From Geoglobus sp. (GTDB lineage Archaea; Halobacteriota; Archaeoglobi; Archaeoglobales; Archaeoglobaceae), in NCBI GenBank assembly GCA_027016965.1, contig JALURI010000119.1:1-13553 (forward strand): a DNA stretch of 13,553 nt, in the 5' to 3' direction. The number at the start of each line of letters is the position of its first letter. Within the stretch, counting starts at the first letter, position 1. This document shows, piece after piece, positions 1-8,512 of this stretch. A program made the translations under genes and the position numbers. The notes beneath the pieces are model-generated. The model was not told where the DNA came from. It did not search any database and was given only the letters and a program-made list of their open reading frames with translations.

Positions 1-1031
1 GCAATGTTCTGCAGATTGATTTCCACGTAGAATTCAGGAGCGATGTTTGGAATGAAGTTTGCAGCTAAAAGCGAGAGAATTAGTCCGACAATGAAACCCA
101 GCATGGCAATCGTGAATGCCTGCTCCAAGACTATGCGTGTCATAAACGATTCATTTGCCCCAATAGCCTTCAGAATTGCATATTCCTTCATCTTTTCCAG
201 AGTTGCGGTGTAAAGGGTTAGCCCTATCACCGTAACGCCAATGAAGAACCCTATGAAAACCAAGGGCAAAAGAATGGAACTGAAGCTCTCATCTATCACC
301 TCCTTGTGATTGTCGATGAATTTCTGCTTTGTCAGAACGTCCACTTTGATACCAAGGGTTTCCAGCCTGTTCTTGATGCTGTCTGCCGTCTTTTCTGCAA
401 AAAATGGGTTGTCCACCTCTACCAGATAATAATTTACAAAATTCTTCGCTCCAAATATTTTTTCAGCATCTTCCATTGTTACAAATGCGTACGAGTAAAC
501 GAGAACAAACGTGTCCTTGGAAATCCCCACCACTGTCAGCTCAACCCCGCCAGCCTCAATCTTGTCGCCGATGTCTATGTCATTTCTTATTGCAAAAACT
601 CTATCAACGATGGTCTGCCCATCCTTTGGTGTTCTTTTGCCCTTCACGATCTCCCATGGCCCTCCAACTCCAGACTTCGTATCAAAACCGATTATGTAGA
701 TTGTCTCCTCTTTATCGTTCACCTTTGATACTTTCGCCCTCACAGCTCTTCCAATAAACTCATGAACGTCTTTTACACCGCCAACCTGATCTATTTCCTT
801 ATTCAGCCCCCTTGGTAGCAGAGAATACGTGTGCCATGTGTCATGTATTCCCTCCTGCCCGACCCAGAGATCAGCCTTTGTTTTTCTGAGATACATCGTG
901 CTTTCTGTGAAAATTCCGTAATACACTCCAATCAGAATCATGATCAGCATTGTTGAAAAGGCAACACCTCCTACGCTTATCACCAGTCTTCCCTTTTCGT
1001 GAAAGAGGTTTTTCCTTGCTATGGAGACCAT
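1..1031 (-). CDS. ABC transporter permease, FtsX/MacB type (partial, C-terminus outside window)
   Basis: I translated this minus-strand frame by hand; it stays open for 343 codons to the window edge. Residues 1-50 hold a basic start (MVSIARKNLF) and TM1 at about 18-41. A large extracytoplasmic domain follows (about 42-250), then TM2 (252-275), the FtsX-family coupling-helix motif KEYAILKAIGAN (282-293) and TM3 (305-325). The fourth TM expected for the family lies beyond the edge. Such permeases pair with a MacB/LolD-type ATPase to move or release substrates at the membrane; no ATPase gene is visible here, so it may lie further left. The start ATG is 12 bases after the stop of the upstream Ig-like surface protein gene and has a GGGGAG ribosome site, so the two are probably co-transcribed. 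The substrate is unknown. A DevC-like exporter subunit is an alternative name within the same family. Confidence 0.88.
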   Translation of the reverse strand, partial: MVSIARKNLFHEKGRLVISVGGVAFSTMLIMILIGVYYGIFTESTMYLRKTKADLWVGQEGIHDTWHTYSLLPRGLNKEIDQVGGVKDVHEFIGRAVRAKVSKVNDKEETIYIIGFDTKSGVGGPWEIVKGKRTPKDGQTIVDRVFAIRNDIDIGDKIEAGGVELTVVGISKDTFVLVYSYAFVTMEDAEKIFGAKNFVNYYLVEVDNPFFAEKTADSIKNRLETLGIKVDVLTKQKFIDNHKEVIDESFSSILLPLVFIGFFIGVTVIGLTLYTATLEKMKEYAILKAIGANESFMTRIVLEQAFTIAMLGFIVGLILSLLAANFIPNIAPEFYVEINLQNI

Positions 1032-1043
1032 CCTGACTCCCCG

Positions 1044-2477
1044 CTATTTTCTCCTGAGAATCCAGATACCTGCAATAATGGCAGCTAAAAGCACTGTTCC
1101 ACCCAAGATGTATGCTGATGAAACGCCCTCACTGAAATGATGTACATTCACCTCTTTTATTTCGGAATTGTTTTCCCCGAAAACATCCCTGTATTCGATC
1201 TTCAGCGTTATGCTGTATGGCTTTGAAGTATCGACATTTCTCTGATCGATTTCAATTATTTCCTCATCTCCTGGCTTCATATCTCCTATAAATACCTCTC
1301 CTTTCCCGTATTCAGAGCTTGCGTAAACGACTATATTTCTGGCAGGGGCATTTCCTGTGTTGGCAACTGAAATGAACACCTTGTCACTTTCAGCCCTGAA
1401 AAGCGTTGCCGTCAAAGCAATATCACCCACAATCATGACCGAAAACGTTTCCTCCGACTTAACGTTAGAATCAGAGAGATCATATTCTACCACCACATCC
1501 ACAGGATAGTATCCGGGCTCAACATTTTCGTTAACATATACATCAAACGAGACTGTCTTTTGCTCTCCAGCCTCAAGCACGTCGATGAACTTCGAACTGG
1601 AGGAGGAGGGCATTATTGCCTCGCTTTTCCAGGTGATGAGAACGTTCCACATCTCTTCTCCTTTGGACATGAGGTTGAAAGCAAGCTCCCCCTTCTTCCC
1701 GATTTCAAGAACGCTTGGAGTTAGAGTGACATCAAGAAAGCCCTTTTTCTTCGCCATAACCTCCAGAGCCACGCTTCTCGATTCGTGTACTGTGCTGCCA
1801 GCGATATCTTCATACGTTATATTGAAATGCAAAATCGCTGTACCCTGTTTCAGGGCTTTTACTCTCAAGATGAACTCCCTCGCCTCTCCAGAGTCCATTG
1901 ATCCTATGAACATCGAGGAGCTTTCAGACAACGGAATTATTCCCTCTCCTTTCCACGAAATTCTGAGGTTCTTGATAATGCTGCCTTCATTCTGAACCCT
2001 GAGTGTGAGGTTTGCAGGTTTGTCAGCTTCAATTTTTTCTGGCAAAACACTCAGCCCTATCACGCTGTCTCTCTCAACTTTAAGCGGTATCTGGAAAACA
2101 TATTTTTCTGATGATCCGGCAACCCTCATTCCGAGGTTAACATCCAAAAGGTAGTATCCGGATCCTGTGTTTTCAGGAACCTTAAACTTCACAATCAGGG
2201 TTTTTAACAGCCCAGGAGCAATATCGCCTATGTTCCTCATGTAATCATCAATTGTTATTGGACTTTCTGCCTTGATTTTGAAGACATAAACATCTTCTAT
2301 CGGAGAGTTTCCAGGATTTGTAAGTGTGATGACAACATAGCCCTCAATTCCAGGTTTCAGCGAGGAAGGATAAACTTTGTAATCTGCACCAAGAGTGTCA
2401 AGAGCATTTGAAGGAAAAATCAGAGCTGCATAGAACATCAGCATAAGTCCAGAAATTCTTATGCATTTCCATTCCAT
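1044..2477 (-). CDS. Membrane-anchored tandem Ig-like (COG1361/CARDB-type) surface protein
   Basis: This is a 477-residue exported protein. It has a signal peptide (cleavage likely after A25 in PSNA), then four beta-rich domains of about 100 residues (30-134, 138-241, 248-350, 352-446). A C-terminal TM (454-474) ends in RRK, so the body should lie outside the cell. The domains show the NPG/NEG/NTGN turn pattern of COG1361, CARDB or NEW3 modules (for example TLTNPGNSPIEDVYV). Domains 2 and 3 are recognisable copies (ISWKGEGIIP against ITWKSEAIMP). I chose ATG at 2477 because GGAGGTG (2486-2492) lies 8 bases before it; in-frame TTG codons at 2480 and 2483 sit too close to that site. It lies between copA and an FtsX-type permease, and such proteins often accompany ABC exporters in archaea. 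It may be an accessory subunit or S-layer associated protein; no enzymatic motif is visible. Confidence 0.82.
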   Translation of the reverse strand: MEWKCIRISGLMLMFYAALIFPSNALDTLGADYKVYPSSLKPGIEGYVVITLTNPGNSPIEDVYVFKIKAESPITIDDYMRNIGDIAPGLLKTLIVKFKVPENTGSGYYLLDVNLGMRVAGSSEKYVFQIPLKVERDSVIGLSVLPEKIEADKPANLTLRVQNEGSIIKNLRISWKGEGIIPLSESSSMFIGSMDSGEAREFILRVKALKQGTAILHFNITYEDIAGSTVHESRSVALEVMAKKKGFLDVTLTPSVLEIGKKGELAFNLMSKGEEMWNVLITWKSEAIMPSSSSSKFIDVLEAGEQKTVSFDVYVNENVEPGYYPVDVVVEYDLSDSNVKSEETFSVMIVGDIALTATLFRAESDKVFISVANTGNAPARNIVVYASSEYGKGEVFIGDMKPGDEEIIEIDQRNVDTSKPYSITLKIEYRDVFGENNSEIKEVNVHHFSEGVSSAYILGGTVLLAAIIAGIWILRRK

Positions 2478-2520
2478 CAACAAAACACCTCCTATAAAAA
2501 TGATAGATCTAATCTACAAT

Positions 2521-4992
2521 TTATTTATCCCTCTTTACCGGTGGGATGTAGTTTTTCATCAGCAGTGAATTTGTCACAACGCTCACACTACTCATTGCCA
2601 TTGCCAGTCCAGCCCACTCAGGTCTGAAGACAAGCCCAAAGATAGGATAAAACAAACCAGCAGCAACAGGAATCAGGATTGTGTTATATATCATAGCCCA
2701 GAACAGATTCTGCTTGATCTTGCTTAGTGTTTTTCCGCTGAGCTGAATTGATGCAACAACATCCTGCAAATCGTCCCTCATCAACACAATCTCACCGCTT
2801 TCAATAGCAACATCAGTCCCACTTCCAATTGCTATTCCCAAATCCGCCTGGGCTAAAGCGGGAGCATCGTTTATGCCATCCCCGACAAATGCAACAACTT
2901 CACCATTTTCCTGAAGTCTTTTAACTTCCTCAGCCTTCTGATGAGGTAATACCTCTGCAAGAACAGTATCTATTCCAAGATTTCTCGCTATTGCCTCAGC
3001 AGTCCTTCTGTTGTCACCTGTTATCATTGCTACTTTCTTTCCCATTCTGTGGAGCTCGTCAATTGCTTCAACTGCAGAATCCTTTATCGTATCAGCAATG
3101 CCAACCGCTCCAATTATTTTACCATTGGATGAAACAAGAATTGCTGTTTTTGCCTCTTTTTCCATATTTTGCAGAATGTCTTCAATATTTTCTTCCACCT
3201 TTAAACCATTCTCAGTCATCAGCTTTCTGCTTCCAACTAGGATTTTGTTTCCATTGAACGAAGCCACAACACCTTTTCCTGCAATAACTTCAAACTTTTC
3301 AGGCTCGTTTACTTTGATTCCCTCAGCTTCAGCCTTCCTTACTATCGCTTCAGCCAGAGGGTGTTCGCTTCTTTTCTCCGCAACAGCTGCAGTCATCAGC
3401 ACCTCTGTTTCACTGCCACCAAAAGGAACTACATCTGTTACTTCTGGCTTTCCTTTTGTGAGAGTTCCTGTTTTGTCAAAAATCACTGTAGAGACTTTTC
3501 TTGCTATCTCCAGTGCTTCACCGTTCTTTATCAGAATGCCGAGTTCTGCACCTTTACCCATACCGACTGTAAGGGCTGTTGGTGTTGCAAGTCCAAAAGC
3601 ACATGGACATGCTATGACAAGAACTGAAACGAGTGTTGTAAATGCAAATATGGCTGGAACGTCTGCTATAAGATACCAGTAGATGAATGAGACGACTGCG
3701 ATTGTAAGTACAACAGGTATGAAATAGGTAACAATCCTGTCAGCTAACCTCTGGATCGGGGGTTTACTTCCCATTGCCTCTTCAACAAGTCTGATTATCT
3801 GAGCAAGGAGTGTGTCGCTTCCAACTCTCGTTGCCTCAATTTTGAGAACGCTGTTTTTGTTAATTGTTGCACCGACTACCTCATCACCAGCTTTTTTGAG
3901 ATTTGGAATAGGTTCACCGGTGATCATCGACTCATCTACATAACTCTCTCCCTCTATCACGACGCCGTCAACAGGGATCTTTTCTCCGGGCTTCACAATT
4001 ACCATGTCACCGACCCTGACATCTTCAACGGGAACCTCTATCTCTCTGCCGTCTTTCACAACAGTTGCTGTTTTCGCCTGCAAACCAACAAGTTTCTTTA
4101 TTGCCTCACTTGTCCTGCCTTTTGCTATTGCTTCAAGAGTTCTCCCGAGAAGAAGAAATGCAAGCAGTAGAACTGCTGTTTCGTAGAAAAGATACTCTTC
4201 AGGTAGAAATCCAAGCGTGGAGAAAATACTCCCCACATATGCTGAGCCTACACCAATCGAGTACATGACATCCATGTTCAAGGTTCCATGCCTTATCGCC
4301 CTTACCGCTGCAGAAAACATGCTCTTTCCAGAATAGAACATTACAGGAGTTGCAAGTATGAACTGAATAATACTGTTGTAGGGAATTTCAGGGAGTCCAA
4401 TATATTCTCCGTACTGCAAAACCAGCAAAACAACCCCTGTTGATGCAGCAAATGCCAGTTTTTTCATCATCAGCCTGATGTGATCCTCTTTTGCCCCTTC
4501 AGCCTCAGCTTCTTCACCTTCAATACCCAAGAACCTGTAGCCAACACCATCTATGGCACCTTTCATATCTTCGATTGTTGTGACTGAAGGATCAAAGACA
4601 ACTCTTGCTGATTCCGTTGCAAGATTCACACTGACACTCTTGACTCCTGGAAGGTCTGTTAGAACAGCCTCAATTGTCTTTACACAGGAAGCACAGGTCA
4701 TCCCACCTATTTTTACAGTTACAGCTTTTGTATCTTCAGCGATTTTATAGCCAATATCCTCCACAGCCTTCTTTATCTCTTCAACTTCTGCCTTTTCAGG
4801 ATCAATCTCAACAAGAAGGGTCTCAGTTGTGAGATTTACATTTGCTCTTTGCACTCCTTCAACCTGTGAAACCGCCTGCTCTATATTTCTTGCACAGGAT
4901 GAGCAGGTCATTCCACTGACTTTTAACTTAATTTTTTCTCCACTCACAGTAAGATTTTGTCTGTCAAAGACTATATATCTAACTATCTCCAC
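2521..4992 (-). CDS. copA: Copper-exporting P1B-1-type ATPase CopA
   Basis: An 823-residue P-type ATPase that would pump Cu+ (or Ag+) out of the cytoplasm using ATP. In order: two heavy-metal-associated domains with GMTCSSC (C30, C33) and GMTCASC (C100, C103); TM pairs between about 175 and 290; the actuator motif TGE (358-360); the CPC metal site in [12 protein letters not shown] (462-464); the phosphorylated D506 in DKTGTLT; SEHP (542-545) in the nucleotide domain; GDGINDAP (704-711); YN (769-770) in TM7 and MxxS (M800-S804 region) in TM8. These residues define the Cu+ subgroup. A. fulgidus CopA, as I recall it, has one N- and one C-terminal metal domain; this protein has two at the N-terminus and none at the C-terminus. 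The listed start is GTG with no ribosome site. A GTG at 4947 (residue 16) lies 28 bases after TATATA (4973-4978) and could be a leaderless start. It follows copB by 35 bases. Confidence 0.96.
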   Translation of the reverse strand: MEIVRYIVFDRQNLTVSGEKIKLKVSGMTCSSCARNIEQAVSQVEGVQRANVNLTTETLLVEIDPEKAEVEEIKKAVEDIGYKIAEDTKAVTVKIGGMTCASCVKTIEAVLTDLPGVKSVSVNLATESARVVFDPSVTTIEDMKGAIDGVGYRFLGIEGEEAEAEGAKEDHIRLMMKKLAFAASTGVVLLVLQYGEYIGLPEIPYNSIIQFILATPVMFYSGKSMFSAAVRAIRHGTLNMDVMYSIGVGSAYVGSIFSTLGFLPEEYLFYETAVLLLAFLLLGRTLEAIAKGRTSEAIKKLVGLQAKTATVVKDGREIEVPVEDVRVGDMVIVKPGEKIPVDGVVIEGESYVDESMITGEPIPNLKKAGDEVVGATINKNSVLKIEATRVGSDTLLAQIIRLVEEAMGSKPPIQRLADRIVTYFIPVVLTIAVVSFIYWYLIADVPAIFAFTTLVSVLVIACPCAFGLATPTALTVGMGKGAELGILIKNGEALEIARKVSTVIFDKTGTLTKGKPEVTDVVPFGGSETEVLMTAAVAEKRSEHPLAEAIVRKAEAEGIKVNEPEKFEVIAGKGVVASFNGNKILVGSRKLMTENGLKVEENIEDILQNMEKEAKTAILVSSNGKIIGAVGIADTIKDSAVEAIDELHRMGKKVAMITGDNRRTAEAIARNLGIDTVLAEVLPHQKAEEVKRLQENGEVVAFVGDGINDAPALAQADLGIAIGSGTDVAIESGEIVLMRDDLQDVVASIQLSGKTLSKIKQNLFWAMIYNTILIPVAAGLFYPIFGLVFRPEWAGLAMAMSSVSVVTNSLLMKNYIPPVKRDK

Positions 4993-5027
4993 TTTGAAAA
5001 AATTAGGTAAATCATTTTAACACCCTG

Positions 5028-7076
5028 TCATTTCAGCAGCCTTGCATTTATGGCAACAATTACAGTACTTAATGACATCAGTGCCGCACCCATTGCTGGT
5101 GTGAGCAGAATTCCAAGACTGTACGCAACTCCTGCTGCCAGTGGAATTGCTAAGCTGTTGTAGCCTGTTGCCCATATCAGATTCTGTATCATTTTTCTGT
5201 AGGTCTTCCCTGAAAGTTCGATTATTTTCACAACATCTCTTGGATCACTTCTAACAAGAATTATGTCTGCTGTTTCAATGGCAACATCTGTTCCGGCGCC
5301 TATTGCAATCCCAACATCTGCCTGGGCTAAAGCAGGTGCGTCATTTATTCCATCTCCAACCATCGCAGTGGTGTATTTCTCCTGAACCTTCTGGATGACC
5401 TCTGCCTTTTCGTGAGGCAGAACTTCAGCAAACACTTCATCAAGTCCAAGCTCTTCAGAAACCCATTTTGCAACAAGTTTGTTGTCTCCTGTGAGCATCA
5501 TGCATCTAATGCCAAGTTTTTTAAGATTTGCTATTGCCTCTTTCGATTCGGGCTTTATCCTGTCTGCAAGAGCAAGCGCTCCGATAAGTGTAGTGTCTTT
5601 TAATAAAAACACAACCGTCTTTCCCTGTTCTGCAAGCTTCCTTGCTCCATCTCCTTCATCTATCCCTGACTCTCTCAGAAATCCCGGACTGGCTATTCTG
5701 AATAACTCTCCATTTATCGTTGCCTCAACACCCTTGCCGGGAACAGCCTTGAAATCATCTACTTTCTCAAGTTTCAGGTTCCTTTTCTCTGCCTCCTCGA
5801 CTATGCTTCTTGCAATTGGATGTTCTGAATGAACCTCTATGCTTGCAGCTATTCTTAAAATTTCATCTTCAGTTCCATTGTATGCCAGTATGTCTGTAAC
5901 CCCAAACTTCCCTTGAGTCAGAGTTCCTGTTTTATCAAAAACAACTGCCTGAAGGTCTTTTGTCCTCTCAAATGCCTGTCTGTCCCTTATCAGCAAACCA
6001 CTCTTGGCTGCCAAGGATGTTGAGACGGCAACAACCAATGGTACAGCAAGTCCAAGAGCATGGGGGCATGAAATAACCATGACAGTAACCGCCCTCTCAA
6101 CTGCAAATGCCAGCTCCTTTCCAAATGTGATCCATGTGGCAAAAGTTACAGTTCCAACACCCAGAGCGATTACTGTAAGATAAAATGCTGCCCTGTTAGC
6201 GAGATCCTGAGTTCTTGATTTGCTCTCCTGAGCCTGTCTGACGAGTTCTATTATCTGGCTGAGATACGTTTCTTCTCCTGTTCTCTGAACCTCAACAATG
6301 AGAGAGCCTTCCATGTTTATCGAACCACCTATGACTTCATCTCCTGCTTTTTTAAGCACAGGCTTACTTTCTCCAGTAAGCATCGACTCATCCACATAGC
6401 TCTCTCCTTCTTTCACGGTCCCATCAACAGGTATCTTCTCTCCCGGCTTTACAAGAACAACATTTCCCCGCTTGAGTTTCTCAACAGGTACCTCTCTGAT
6501 CTCATCCCCGTCCATGAGATGTGCCGTTGAGGGCATTATTTTGACCAGTTCTTCTAAAGCTCTTGATGCTCCGAGAACAGATTTCATCTCTATGTAATGC
6601 CCGAGAAGCATGATGTCAATAAGCGTTGCAAGTTCCCAGAAGAAGAACTTTCCTTCAAGACCGAAAACAACAGCTGAGCTGTAAATGTATGCTGCCGATA
6701 TTGCAACTGAAATGAGTGTCATCATTCCCGGCAGCTTCTTTCTGATTTCATCAAAAAATCCCTTGAAAAATGGATATCCTCCATAGAAATAAACAAATGA
6801 GGAGAGTCCAAAGAGAACAAATTTATCTCCTGGAAACGCTATTGAAATTCTCAAAACAGACTGTATCAGAGGTGAGAGCAGGAGTATTGGGACTGTTATT
6901 GCGGTTGAAATGTAGAATCTTCTTTTGAAATCTTCCATCATGTGTTTGTGGTGATCATGGGTGCCATGCTTGGCATGCATTTCATGGTCACCCTTTCTAC
7001 CTTCATGCATCATTTCACTGTCTTGCTCCATGCTCTCATGCCCCTCATGCATCATGTGCCTGTCATCTTCCATCAT
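5028..7076 (-). CDS. copB: Heavy-metal P-type ATPase CopB-like (CPH type)
   Basis: A 682-residue P-type ATPase without Cys-type metal-binding domains. Residues 1-47 are a His/Met-rich tail (repeats such as HMMHEGHE and HDHHKHMM) that likely binds copper. TM segments occur at about 55-76, 86-102, 119-138, 145-162, 298-320, 325-350, 630-650 and 655-676. The TM6 metal motif is CPH (337-339), the actuator motif TGES (234-237), the phosphorylation site D381 in DKTGTLT, the nucleotide-domain motif SEHP (417-420) and the hinge GDGINDAP (574-581). YN (639-640) and MSLST (667-671) are in the last helices. The CPH motif and His-rich tail mark the CopB subgroup, characterised in A. fulgidus as Cu2+-stimulated. 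ATG at 7076 follows an AGGAGG site with 7-base spacing; that site overlaps the end of the upstream SHOCT gene, 12 bases away, indicating one operon with copA downstream. Metal specificity is inferred from motifs only. Confidence 0.95.
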   Translation of the reverse strand: MMEDDRHMMHEGHESMEQDSEMMHEGRKGDHEMHAKHGTHDHHKHMMEDFKRRFYISTAITVPILLLSPLIQSVLRISIAFPGDKFVLFGLSSFVYFYGGYPFFKGFFDEIRKKLPGMMTLISVAISAAYIYSSAVVFGLEGKFFFWELATLIDIMLLGHYIEMKSVLGASRALEELVKIMPSTAHLMDGDEIREVPVEKLKRGNVVLVKPGEKIPVDGTVKEGESYVDESMLTGESKPVLKKAGDEVIGGSINMEGSLIVEVQRTGEETYLSQIIELVRQAQESKSRTQDLANRAAFYLTVIALGVGTVTFATWITFGKELAFAVERAVTVMVISCPHALGLAVPLVVAVSTSLAAKSGLLIRDRQAFERTKDLQAVVFDKTGTLTQGKFGVTDILAYNGTEDEILRIAASIEVHSEHPIARSIVEEAEKRNLKLEKVDDFKAVPGKGVEATINGELFRIASPGFLRESGIDEGDGARKLAEQGKTVVFLLKDTTLIGALALADRIKPESKEAIANLKKLGIRCMMLTGDNKLVAKWVSEELGLDEVFAEVLPHEKAEVIQKVQEKYTTAMVGDGINDAPALAQADVGIAIGAGTDVAIETADIILVRSDPRDVVKIIELSGKTYRKMIQNLIWATGYNSLAIPLAAGVAYSLGILLTPAMGAALMSLSTVIVAINARLLK

Positions 7077-7088
7077 CTCACATCCTCC

Positions 7089-7424
7089 TCATCTCTCTAT
7101 CTCATTTTTCATTCTCTCATACTCTTCATGAGTTATTTCTCCTCTTGCGTATCTTTCCTTGAGAATTTCAAGAGGTGTTTTTTCTACTTCCGCTTTCCGT
7201 GTCTGTGGTTGAGACTCCCGCACCACCAGGTAAATTATCAGGGCAACAATATTGACCATAGGTATGAGTAGAAGAATTAACCAGAGCAAACCATTCATTC
7301 CTCTTTTTTCAGCATCCTGATAGACAAGATATGCGATCAGAATCCATACAACCAGCCAGAATATCATCCAGAAGCCAAAAAATCCAAATCCATATCCAAA
7401 AGGGAACATGTGAAATCCGTCCAT
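7089..7424 (-). CDS. Small membrane protein with C-terminal SHOCT domain, first gene of the copper operon
   Basis: A 111-residue protein. Residues 1-12 are aromatic and Gly-rich, and two hydrophobic helices follow (about 13-36 and 43-68). A charged linker leads to a C-terminal SHOCT motif, [21 protein letters not shown] (about 82-106). SHOCT is a short oligomerisation-type helix pair found at the C-terminus of many small prokaryotic membrane proteins; its role is poorly known. The gene directly precedes copB (12 bases), so it is probably made together with the copper pumps. The start ATG lacks a ribosome site but lies 25 bases after a TATA-like element, which fits a leaderless transcript. A second SHOCT protein of the same design is encoded at 8872-9126. 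A role in sensing, assembling or regulating the pumps is a guess. Confidence 0.8.
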   Translation of the reverse strand: MDGFHMFPFGYGFGFFGFWMIFWLVVWILIAYLVYQDAEKRGMNGLLWLILLLIPMVNIVALIIYLVVRESQPQTRKAEVEKTPLEILKERYARGEITHEEYERMKNEIER

Positions 7425-7444
7425 GTTTTTACTTTATACTGAAC

Positions 7445-7453
7445 TAATAAATT
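7445..7453 (-). promoter_or_regulatory. TATA-like box for the SHOCT-copB-copA series
   Basis: On the minus strand AATTTATTA is centred 25 bases before the ATG at 7424, with a purine-rich BRE-like stretch (GGAAAAAA) just upstream. The gene has no Shine-Dalgarno sequence, so transcription probably begins at or next to the ATG. The position is inferred from archaeal promoter rules. Confidence 0.5.
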
Positions 7454-7464
7454 TTTTTCCTTGT

Positions 7465-7483
7465 TTTGTTAGACAAATATTTG
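7465..7483. promoter_or_regulatory. Candidate operator: overlapping dyads upstream of the copper operon promoter
   Basis: TTTGT-TAG-ACAAA overlaps the palindrome CAAATATTTG, giving TTTGTTAGACAAATATTTG. It lies about 12 bases upstream of the TATA-like box of the SHOCT-copB-copA series, a place where a regulator could act. AT-rich DNA yields short palindromes by chance, so this is only a candidate. Confidence 0.35.
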
Positions 7484-7693
7484 AAAGGTAAAATTATGAT
7501 CCTCTTTTGAGATAATTCAGAAGTTATTTTCCTGTAAAGTTCCATACACCAAGCTTATGATTCCAATTGAAGTTTCTTGAAAATTTCTAGATAATATCAA
7601 GCTAATTTTACATTTTTACCTCAATTGGGTTGCAGACAGTAGTGCCTTAACTGCTGTGGAAAGTTATTTTTACTCGTTATTTAAAAACAGTAT

Positions 7694-7709
7694 CCGAAAA
7701 GTTTATAAA
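7694..7709 (+). promoter_or_regulatory. BRE/TATA promoter of the peroxiredoxin gene
   Basis: A CCGAAAAG BRE-like element (7694-7701) is followed directly by TTTATAAA (7702-7709), close to the archaeal consensus. Transcription is predicted near 7731. This leaves a leader of about 20 bases containing a strong ribosome site, AAGGAGGTG (7738-7746), 5 bases before the ATG. This is the best promoter in the window and suggests strong expression. Confidence 0.75.
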
Positions 7710-7751
7710 GTATACTATTTTGTAAATGTTAACAACTAAGGAGGTGCGAAA

Positions 7752-8321
7752 ATGGTAAATATTGGTGAAAAGGCACCGGATTTTGAGGCTGAAGCATACC
7801 AGAATGGAGAGATAAAAACAGTCAAACTGTATGACTACATCGAGCAGGACAGATGGGTTGTTCTGGCGTTCTATCCCGCAGACTTCACCTTTGTATGTCC
7901 TACAGAACTTGAAGAGCTGGCAGAATATTATGACGAATTCCAGAAAGAAGGAGCTGAAATTCTCGGAATTTCAACGGATACCGTTTATGTGCACTTTGCA
8001 TGGGCTCAGACATCACCAGCCATAAAAAAGATCAGATATCCGCTTGTGGCTGATCCTGCAGGGAAAATATGCAGGAACTATGAAACATACATTGAAGATC
8101 TGGGACTGAGCTGGAGGGCAACCTTCATCATAGACCCCGACGGTAAAATTGTGCACATGGAAAAACATGATTTGAGTATTGGAAGAAGTGCAACAGAGAT
8201 TCTGAGAAGATTGAAAGCTTCAAAATACACAAAAGAACATCCAGGAGAGGTTTGTCCGGCAAGCTGGGAGCCTGGTAAGGAAACCCTGAAGGTTAGTTCG
8301 GAACTGATTGGAAAACTTTGA
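7752..8321 (+). CDS. ahpC: 2-Cys peroxiredoxin, AhpC/TSA family
   Basis: A 189-residue cytoplasmic peroxiredoxin that would reduce hydrogen peroxide and organic hydroperoxides. The peroxidatic site is PADFTFVCP: P42, T46 and C49 form the family's PxxxTxxC motif, and R122 in WRATF is the conserved arginine. The resolving Cys is C168 in GEVCPASW near the C-terminus, typical of the AhpC/Prx1 subfamily; C107 is an extra Cys. The length is normal for the family. No AhpF-type reductase lies beside it; the electron donor is unknown, and the thioredoxin-like protein at 11168 is membrane-anchored and so not an obvious partner. It diverges from the copper operon, which fits a joint metal and oxidative stress role. 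The start is fixed by GGAGGTG 5 bases upstream. A T-tract follows the stop, so it is probably monocistronic. The symbol names the subfamily and does not imply a proven AhpF partner. Confidence 0.94.
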   Translation: MVNIGEKAPDFEAEAYQNGEIKTVKLYDYIEQDRWVVLAFYPADFTFVCPTELEELAEYYDEFQKEGAEILGISTDTVYVHFAWAQTSPAIKKIRYPLVADPAGKICRNYETYIEDLGLSWRATFIIDPDGKIVHMEKHDLSIGRSATEILRRLKASKYTKEHPGEVCPASWEPGKETLKVSSELIGKL

Positions 8322-8325
8322 TTGT

Positions 8326-8340
8326 ATTTTTTTAATTTTT
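8326..8340 (+). terminator. T-rich terminator after the peroxiredoxin gene
   Basis: Two runs of T (seven, then five, separated by AA) begin 5 bases after the peroxiredoxin stop codon. Archaeal RNA polymerase terminates at such U-tracts without needing a hairpin, and none is obvious here. Confidence 0.6.
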
Positions 8341-8442
8341 CATAAAATGCCCTATGAATGGTACAGAGGTGCAGTTATCCTTCATCATTCTTTTTGAAAT
8401 TTTGTGAAGAATATAGACGCATTTCCAGGCTGATACATGCTT

Positions 8443-8450
8443 CTTTTATC
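8443..8450 (+). promoter_or_regulatory. TATA-like element for the Met/Gly-rich protein operon
   Basis: CTTTTATC is centred about 26 bases before position 8472. A transcript from there would start at the base of the predicted hairpin at 8472-8508 and have a leader of about 41 bases. The match to consensus is moderate; GAATATAG at 8408-8415 is a weaker alternative. Confidence 0.4.
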
Positions 8451-8471
8451 AACATTTTCACCCCATACATC

Positions 8472-8508
8472 TATTGCCTCTGAAACCAAATTTTGAGCAG
8501 AGGTGATG
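8472..8508 (+). promoter_or_regulatory. Leader hairpin that would cover the ribosome binding site
   Basis: Bases 8472-8482 can pair with 8498-8508. The core is CCTCTG with CAGAGG (6 Watson-Crick pairs), extended by two G-U, two A-U and one further G-U pair, with a 15-base loop. The right arm contains the GAGGTGAT ribosome site (8500-8507) of the gene starting at 8513, so folding would hide it. Whether it folds at the growth temperature is unknown. Confidence 0.45.
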
Positions 8509-8512
8509 CGAA

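Larger units (their letters stand above)
7425..7751. other. Divergent intergenic control region
   Basis: This 327-base, AT-rich stretch separates the minus-strand copper operon from the plus-strand peroxiredoxin and has no credible ORF. It contains promoters at both ends and several short dyads: TTTGT-TAG-ACAAA (7465-7477), the perfect 10-base palindrome CAAATATTTG (7474-7483), AGTATACT (7709-7716) and TGTTAACA (7727-7734). The decamer AAGTTATTTT occurs twice (7521-7530 and 7661-7670). In the middle (about 7530-7660) I see no promoter, hairpin or reading frame that I can support. Confidence 0.55.

Noticed and set aside
306..757. Plus-strand frames of 62-140 codons
   Set aside because: They are antisense to the ABC permease, whose frame and FtsX motif are clear; they show no start signals.
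2478..2483. TTG starts at 2480 and 2483 for the Ig-like surface protein
   Set aside because: They lie only 5 and 2 bases from the ribosome site; ATG at 2477 has normal spacing.
3011..3682. 223-codon plus-strand frame
   Set aside because: It is antisense to the conserved nucleotide-binding part of CopA and shows only low-complexity Ser/Ala/Pro content.
7488..7611. Nine-base inverted repeat GTAAAATTA / TAATTTTAC
   Set aside because: It is 100 bases apart in very AT-rich DNA, so chance is the simplest explanation.
8348..8398. 16-codon frame (MPYEWYRG...) after the peroxiredoxin gene
   Set aside because: It follows a terminator-like T-tract with no promoter or ribosome site that I can support, and has no metal-binding or other recognisable pattern.
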